Translations under genes and position numbers: made by a program
Assembly (NCBI RefSeq): GCF_037890695.1
Contig: NZ_CP149571.1
Location: 3,564,001-3,628,000, forward strand
Length of the DNA: 64,000 nucleotides
Reading direction: 5' to 3'
Source: Aeromonas jandaei
GTDB taxonomy: Bacteria; Pseudomonadota; Gammaproteobacteria; Enterobacterales; Aeromonadaceae
Notes under the pieces: generated by a model
What the model was told of the DNA's origin: nothing
Databases searched by the model: none
The model's input: the letters and a program-made list of their open reading frames with translations, nothing else
In this document: one piece after another, positions 57,963-64,000 of the stretch
Layout of the letters: each line of letters begins with the position of its first letter
Numbering within the stretch: the stretch's first letter is position 1

Positions 57963-58811
57963 ATGGTAAAAAAATTAAAAATCACACAATCAGATTATTA
58001 TCTTACCTTACCATCATTCAGTATAGAAACAGGTGATATTTGGACCAACATTCCAACACTTGGCCTTCTTGACATAGAGATTTCTAACGCAATAATAATT
58101 AATCCATCTTGTGATTTAGCACAAGAGAAAACTAGGATAATCACACTTCTTCCAATAATAAAAATAAAGGACTACATTTATTCACCTGAATTTTATCATG
58201 AGATGCAAAAAGATTTTTCAAAACTTTTCTCAGAATACAATTTAAAATATGATCGATATAACCTACCACAATATACCGACATACTTAAAATTATAGAGGA
58301 TCTCAGTGCAGATAAGGCAAACAAAAAGATTAACAATAAGCTCAAAGAGTTCGCCAAATATATTACATATCAAAGAACGCCACAAAAAAACAATAAACCT
58401 GACGTTTCAAAAATAATAAACATCAAAGCTGTAATCGAAAAAATTATAAAAAACTCTTATTCATCAGACATTCACTACCTTCCTCCAGATAACGAGCACC
58501 CCGCTCACTCAACGATTGAAGAGCACTCTGTCGCACTATTTAAATACTCAGTTTCATATCCATATGAAATTTTCTACACAGCTATGAGTAGCCTTGAAGA
58601 ACTTTGGGATGATGATATAAAAAGATTAAGTGCAACTAATAAGACGGCTCAATTTTTTAAGAAATACCCTGTAAATACCTTAACATTAAAAGACGATTTT
58701 TTATCAGATTTCATGTCTCGCTATCTGAATATGCATCTTAGATTTGGCTCACGAGACTTTAGCAGTGATGATATCAACTCTTACACACAAGAAATTATTA
58801 AGGACTTATAA
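57963..58811 (+). CDS. AT-rich island protein of unknown family
   Basis: I do not recognise the family. The 282 residues have no signal peptide or membrane segment, so the protein is probably cytoplasmic. The most striking stretch is GDIWTNIPTLGLLDIEISNAIIINPSCDLAQEKT (about 24-57), with Cys50 in S-C-D-L-A-Q, a motif style seen in uncharacterised proteins of mobile and defence loci; the rest is Lys/Asn/Ile-rich. AAGGA lies 8 bases before the ATG. The stop overlaps the start of the helicase gene by one base (TAATG), so the two are coupled and probably work together. Base use is far more AT-rich than the flanks, which suggests horizontal transfer. Confidence 0.75.
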   Translation: MVKKLKITQSDYYLTLPSFSIETGDIWTNIPTLGLLDIEISNAIIINPSCDLAQEKTRIITLLPIIKIKDYIYSPEFYHEMQKDFSKLFSEYNLKYDRYNLPQYTDILKIIEDLSADKANKKINNKLKEFAKYITYQRTPQKNNKPDVSKIINIKAVIEKIIKNSYSSDIHYLPPDNEHPAHSTIEEHSVALFKYSVSYPYEIFYTAMSSLEELWDDDIKRLSATNKTAQFFKKYPVNTLTLKDDFLSDFMSRYLNMHLRFGSRDFSSDDINSYTQEIIKDL

Positions 58812-61108
58812 TGTACTTAGCTATTACTCAAGGAATGGCAGAATGGCTTCTGCCGAAAACAAGCTTAATAAATAGCATCTGCGAATCATTCGTAAAGACT
58901 GATACGCAACACCAAAAAAGCTTTACTATATCAGAGGGCCCAATAAGGATTTCATTCTCGAGCAAAGATGACATGATCTCTATGTGGCATGAAGATTATC
59001 TCATAGGAAATGGTGATGAATCTGTAGGCCTAATAAAAATACATGGTGATATGTCACTACAAAATTACCAATCATTCTCAAGAGAGTCATTGGAACGCGC
59101 TATATACATAATAAACCAGAGACTCCAAGGATTATTGATTGACGGTGCATTCTATCACAGGAAGCATGCTGAAAATATACATACTCTTATTGCCGGAAGA
59201 GGTAGCGAAGCAAGACAATACAGTCTAAGTTATTATGACTCCATAGATGATGGCGAATATGACATAAAAAGAAATATATTAATAATAGGCCCGAGTGATA
59301 GTTTTAAAAGCTTAGTTACCAGCACTGAAAAACATAAAGGAATAATAGCTTCGCTTACAAATAAAGCAAACCAATTGATCTCATCTCCGTTTCAAGAAAC
59401 ACCAAAACTAGATGATTTAATCGCACTGAAAGATAAAATAAAACTATTCTTCACCGAACCACGCAAGCACGACTTCTCTGATATAGAAGTAAAAACCTCT
59501 TCTCATGTTATAAATGATGAAGCTATCTATAAAACATTAAATAACTCATATGAATCATGGATGGATGAATCGAGCCAACTAACTGATACTCAAAGGCGAA
59601 TATTGAATTCAGAAGCATTAGACTGCTATCCGATCAGGATTATTGGTCCTGGCGGTTCTGGGAAAACATTATTAATGCAGCTTCTCGCCGTACATAAGCT
59701 CTACACTAAACATAAAGCAGGTCACACCCCAAATATATTATACGTAGTTCATAGTGATAAAATGAGGTCAAAGGTAATTAATCGTTTCGAAACATTGCTA
59801 GTTGACAATCAAGAACTTATGGCAAACATCGTTGTTACAACACTATCTGAATATTCCAGAAAGAAACTTGATTTAGATATACAGTCAATCCTTGATCCCG
59901 ATGCCACAGATGCAAAAAAATTCCAATTAGAGCAAGTGGAAGCTGCATTGAAAGATGTAAGTAATGCGCAGAATACAGTTGTTGAAAACAGTCCTTTTTT
60001 ATCATCAATATTTAATAACTCTAATCTGGTAAAAGTTTTCTCAGTTATGGTTTTAGCTGAGATATCTATAGCAATTAAAGGCCATGGACTGGAAGATAGC
60101 AAAAGAAGATATGTTGAATCAGACCGTTCCTTTAGTCGTTTACATGGTGTATTAAATGCGTCTGAAAGGGACTTTATATTCAGTGTCTTTGAAAACTATC
60201 ACAATAACGTTTTCGAAACATATAATGTGTTGGATCCTGATGATTTAGCAATTTCGCTTTATGGAAGTTTAAAAACTCCCATATGGAGAATGAAAAGAAA
60301 GAACGAAGGTTTTGATTATGTCTTTGTTGATGAAGCACAACTATTCAATGAAAATGAACGGCGTCTTTTTTCACTACTATCTAAACAAACAAATTCTCAC
60401 ATCCCCATAGCATTAGCACTTGATGAAGCTCAAAGCTTTTATGGACAGAATAGTTCTGGCTTTGCGACTCTTGGTATATTAGACATAAGTAATGAGCGAC
60501 TAGAGTCTATTCATCGCTCATCAAAAGATATTGCAAAACTTGCTTTTTTCATTATTCAAAGAAGTACAAATTTGTTTAGCTCTGACTTTCCTGACTTCAC
60601 TCAGATAAACGAGTTTAGAGAAAACAATCGATGTCATAAACCAAAAATAGAAAAAGAAGGAAATGAATCCCCTTCATTTGAACGTTTCTTAGTCAGAAAA
60701 ATAAGAGAGCTAAGACGGGAAAACATTCGTCAGATAGCCGTCATCTGTCATCTTGAGTCTTATTGGGACGATATAGAGAAGGCATTATCAAATACCGATC
60801 TACCATTGCAAATTTTAAGAGAAAGGGGAGAAAAAATAAGATCTGAACAACCAACGGTTGTATTGTGCAGACCCGCACAAGTGGGAGGCCAAGAGTTTGA
60901 TGCTGTTATCATCATTGGGTTAGAAAAAGGAGCCTTATCTTTAAGTGACAACCCCGCCCTAAGCTCAGCCATTGAACAACAGATGATTAGAGAAGCTTAT
61001 TTGTCTGTTACGAGAGCCAAACAAAACGTCATATTTGCAATACCTAAGCTAGCAACTGAAAATGATATATTATCGGATGCGGTAAGTGCTGGATTACTGG
61101 ATAAATAA
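58811..61108 (+). CDS. superfamily 1 (UvrD/Rep-like) helicase of the AT-rich island
   Basis: Cytoplasmic ATPase of 765 residues. A unique N-terminal region (about 1-250) has no recognised domain. The helicase core has LTDTQRRIL (257-265, Q-motif position), Walker A GPGGSGKT (279-286), Walker B VDEAQ (506-510), a motif III variant LDEAQSFYG (537-545) in place of the usual GDxxQxIY, RLESIHRSSKDI (563-574, motif IV region), GGQEFDAVIIIG (692-703, motif V) and SVTRAKQNV (732-740, motif VI). All catalytic motifs are intact, so it should be an active DNA or RNA translocase. It is coupled to the upstream gene and ends at a terminator shared with the next gene. A role in phage or plasmid defence is inferred from context only. 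Confidence 0.85.
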   Translation: MYLAITQGMAEWLLPKTSLINSICESFVKTDTQHQKSFTISEGPIRISFSSKDDMISMWHEDYLIGNGDESVGLIKIHGDMSLQNYQSFSRESLERAIYIINQRLQGLLIDGAFYHRKHAENIHTLIAGRGSEARQYSLSYYDSIDDGEYDIKRNILIIGPSDSFKSLVTSTEKHKGIIASLTNKANQLISSPFQETPKLDDLIALKDKIKLFFTEPRKHDFSDIEVKTSSHVINDEAIYKTLNNSYESWMDESSQLTDTQRRILNSEALDCYPIRIIGPGGSGKTLLMQLLAVHKLYTKHKAGHTPNILYVVHSDKMRSKVINRFETLLVDNQELMANIVVTTLSEYSRKKLDLDIQSILDPDATDAKKFQLEQVEAALKDVSNAQNTVVENSPFLSSIFNNSNLVKVFSVMVLAEISIAIKGHGLEDSKRRYVESDRSFSRLHGVLNASERDFIFSVFENYHNNVFETYNVLDPDDLAISLYGSLKTPIWRMKRKNEGFDYVFVDEAQLFNENERRLFSLLSKQTNSHIPIALALDEAQSFYGQNSSGFATLGILDISNERLESIHRSSKDIAKLAFFIIQRSTNLFSSDFPDFTQINEFRENNRCHKPKIEKEGNESPSFERFLVRKIRELRRENIRQIAVICHLESYWDDIEKALSNTDLPLQILRERGEKIRSEQPTVVLCRPAQVGGQEFDAVIIIGLEKGALSLSDNPALSSAIEQQMIREAYLSVTRAKQNVIFAIPKLATENDILSDAVSAGLLDK

Positions 61109-61230
61109 ATTCATTGCAACATGTATTTATTATTACAATGGGAGTTTATCCCCCTCAGACAGAAGGGGATTTTAAATCATCAAAAACCTCCATTATAGTT
61201 ATTAACTATATATTTAAAGAGTTATCAAAT

Positions 61231-61261
61231 AAAAACCGCAGCCTTGGCTGCGGTTTTTTTA
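61231..61261. terminator. bidirectional terminator between the island and the secreted protein gene
   Basis: CCGCAGC (61236-61242) with GCTGCGG (61247-61253), AAAAA to the left and TTTTTTT to the right. It serves both convergent genes and marks the right edge of the AT-rich island. Confidence 0.88.
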
Positions 61262-61271
61262 TTCCTGACTT

Positions 61272-61913
61272 CTATTTCCCCAACCCCTTGCACTGCTCTC
61301 CCCCTGCGGCGGGATAGGCGGTGAGCGTCTCATAGAGGGCGGCGCGCAGGCTGCCGGATTGGCAGAAATCACAGCTGCCGCCGGCGTCAATATCGGTGAT
61401 GCGGGCGCCCTGCGGCCCGTCCAGTACCAGATAGGTACTGACAAAACGGTAGGTGCCGCTGGGGGCGTCAAGCGGGGTGCCCGACTCGCCAAAGGTGAAG
61501 CGCACCTTGACCTCGCTGCGATCCCGGCTGCCGGCGATGGCGCGCGACGAGAGGATCTCCGAGCCCAGCAGGTTATCCCAGGCGTTGGGCAGGAAGGGGT
61601 TGCCCTCGACAAAGGGGGGCTTCTCGTCGGGGGCCTGGCGGGTGGCTATTTCGCGCGCCCTGGAGGCGGCATTGAGCAGGCAGAGCAGCTCGGGGGAGAC
61701 GATAGTGGGCAGCGCGCCGCCAAGATCGCTCTGATAGAGGCCGCTCGGTTTGACTGCGCGCTCCCAGTCAAGAAACTGGGCCACCTTGGCCCTGGCGCGG
61801 GCACTGGCGGCCGGATCGAGTTTGCCGCTGGTGGTGGTGCCCGCATGGGCCGGGGCGATCAGGGCCGCCGCAGAGAGGGCCAGTGCCAGCACGGGCCAGC
61901 GATGTATCTTCAT
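61272..61913 (-). CDS. secreted hypothetical protein
   Basis: No family recognised. The 213 residues begin with a signal peptide (MKIHRWPVLALALSAAALIAPAHA) and the mature part should be periplasmic or outside. A C-x-x-C pair lies in GGSCDFCQSGS near the end, with other Cys in LLCLLNAA and EQCKGLGK, so disulfides are likely. No catalytic motif is seen. ATG at 61913 is chosen because it begins the signal peptide and AGGAAG precedes it. It converges on the island helicase and lies downstream of cysS beyond a terminator. Confidence 0.7.
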   Translation of the reverse strand: MKIHRWPVLALALSAAALIAPAHAGTTTSGKLDPAASARARAKVAQFLDWERAVKPSGLYQSDLGGALPTIVSPELLCLLNAASRAREIATRQAPDEKPPFVEGNPFLPNAWDNLLGSEILSSRAIAGSRDRSEVKVRFTFGESGTPLDAPSGTYRFVSTYLVLDGPQGARITDIDAGGSCDFCQSGSLRAALYETLTAYPAAGGEQCKGLGK

Positions 61914-61974
61914 GGTGCCATCTTCCTTATGTTCGCTTGCATGGGCCGCGCCTTGAACCAAGCGCCGGGCCCTG

Positions 61975-62006
61975 AAAAAAAGAGCGCAGCCCAAGGGCTG
62001 CGCTCT
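61975..62006 (-). terminator. cysS terminator
   Basis: A 12-bp perfect stem (61981-61992 with 61995-62006, minimal loop); on the minus strand TTTTTT follows. Confidence 0.88.
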
Positions 62007-62031
62007 GCGTCAGGTCGTCAACCGGCGGGCC

Positions 62032-63408
<1,377 letters not shown>

Positions 63409-63620
63409 CTTCTAACCACTGCCTGTGAGTAAAATGGTTGGTCATGATACCCCGTTCAGGGGCAGAAAACGAGGCAGAAAACGTGGCCAATCCCGCCTGC
63501 CAGCACGGTTACGGCGCCTGAGAGACTATGCCGCCAGCCCCTGATGGGCTAGAATTGCCACCACTTTATGCCATACACCTGCGGGCACTTCGTCGTCCGC
63601 ATCAAATGAAAGGACATATC

Positions 63621-64000
63621 ATGGTCACTCTGCACACCAATCACGGCGACATCACCCTCACCCTGAATGCTGAAAAAGCCCCGGAAACCGTGGCCAACTT
63701 CCTGCAATACTGCCGTGACGGTCACTACGACAACACCATTTTCCACCGCGTTATCGACGGCTTCATGATCCAGGGCGGCGGCTATGCTCCGGGCTTTGAA
63801 GAGAAAGACACCCGCGCCCCCATCAAGAACGAAGCGGCCAATGGCCTCTCCAACAAGATCGGCACCATCGCCATGGCCCGCACCATGGAGCCGCACTCTG
63901 CCAGCGCCCAGTTCTTCATCAACGTGAACAACAACGACTTCCTCGACTTCAAATCCGCTACCACTCAGGGCTTCGGCTACTGCGTATTCGGTGAAGTGAC
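63621..64000 (+). CDS. ppiB: peptidyl-prolyl cis-trans isomerase B, 5' part
   Basis: Cytoplasmic cyclophilin that speeds proline isomerisation. The window holds the first 126 codons and then ends, so about 40 residues are missing compared with E. coli PpiB (164). Cyclophilin marks are present: [15 protein letters not shown] with the catalytic Arg, [27 protein letters not shown] and [12 protein letters not shown] lies before the ATG. In E. coli ppiB and cysS are also divergent neighbours. Confidence 0.95.
   Translation, partial: MVTLHTNHGDITLTLNAEKAPETVANFLQYCRDGHYDNTIFHRVIDGFMIQGGGYAPGFEEKDTRAPIKNEAANGLSNKIGTIAMARTMEPHSASAQFFINVNNNDFLDFKSATTQGFGYCVFGEV

Overview
The window reads as chromosomal DNA of a GC-rich gammaproteobacterium, most likely an Aeromonas. 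This rests on protein resemblance and gene order (yajC-secD-secF with tgt and queA, ahpC-ahpF, gltBD, feoABC) and is not proven by any marker gene. No rRNA or tRNA gene was seen. Genes face both ways and most intergenic gaps end in clear rho-independent terminators.

Positions 1-11700 hold household genes: the end of an unidentified gene, nlpI, a rhodanese, the queA-tgt-yajC-secD-secF cluster (all minus strand), a CBS-domain protein, a probable CRP-controlled small RNA locus, ahpC and ahpF, and a SIMPL-domain protein. Positions 11744-32882 are one functional block on the minus strand: a complete LapD/LapG-controlled giant-adhesin system. In transcription order it is a type I secretion ABC transporter, membrane fusion protein, TolC-like outer membrane protein, LapG-like periplasmic protease, LapD-like c-di-GMP receptor, a 4158-residue RTX adhesin and a small acidic protein of unknown role. 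The adhesin has an N-terminal retention module with dialanine cleavage sites, ten 178-residue repeats, a DUF4114-like domain, five 138-residue repeats, a VWA domain, RTX repeats and a C-terminal secretion signal. The inferred logic is that LapD, when bound to c-di-GMP, sequesters LapG and the adhesin stays anchored; when c-di-GMP falls, LapG cuts the adhesin off.

Positions 33241-56599 return to core metabolism: a YhcC-like radical SAM protein, gltB-gltD, an amino-acid (probably cystine) ABC transporter, an NTF2-like protein, an O-methyltransferase, a RhlE-like RNA helicase, feoA-feoB-feoC behind a candidate FNR promoter, yciH, a yybP-ykoY manganese riboswitch in front of a UPF0016 Mn exporter, a DUF2157/DUF4401/GDYXXLXY membrane triad, two tandem solute-binding proteins and an 8-oxoguanine-deaminase-like enzyme.

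Positions 56600-57960 contain no credible gene but are packed with short palindromic and tandem repeats. Next to them lies an AT-rich two-gene island (57963-61108) with a protein of unknown family and a superfamily 1 helicase. It is unlike its neighbours in base composition and is the best candidate for an undescribed, possibly defensive, system. The window closes with a secreted hypothetical protein, cysS and the start of ppiB.
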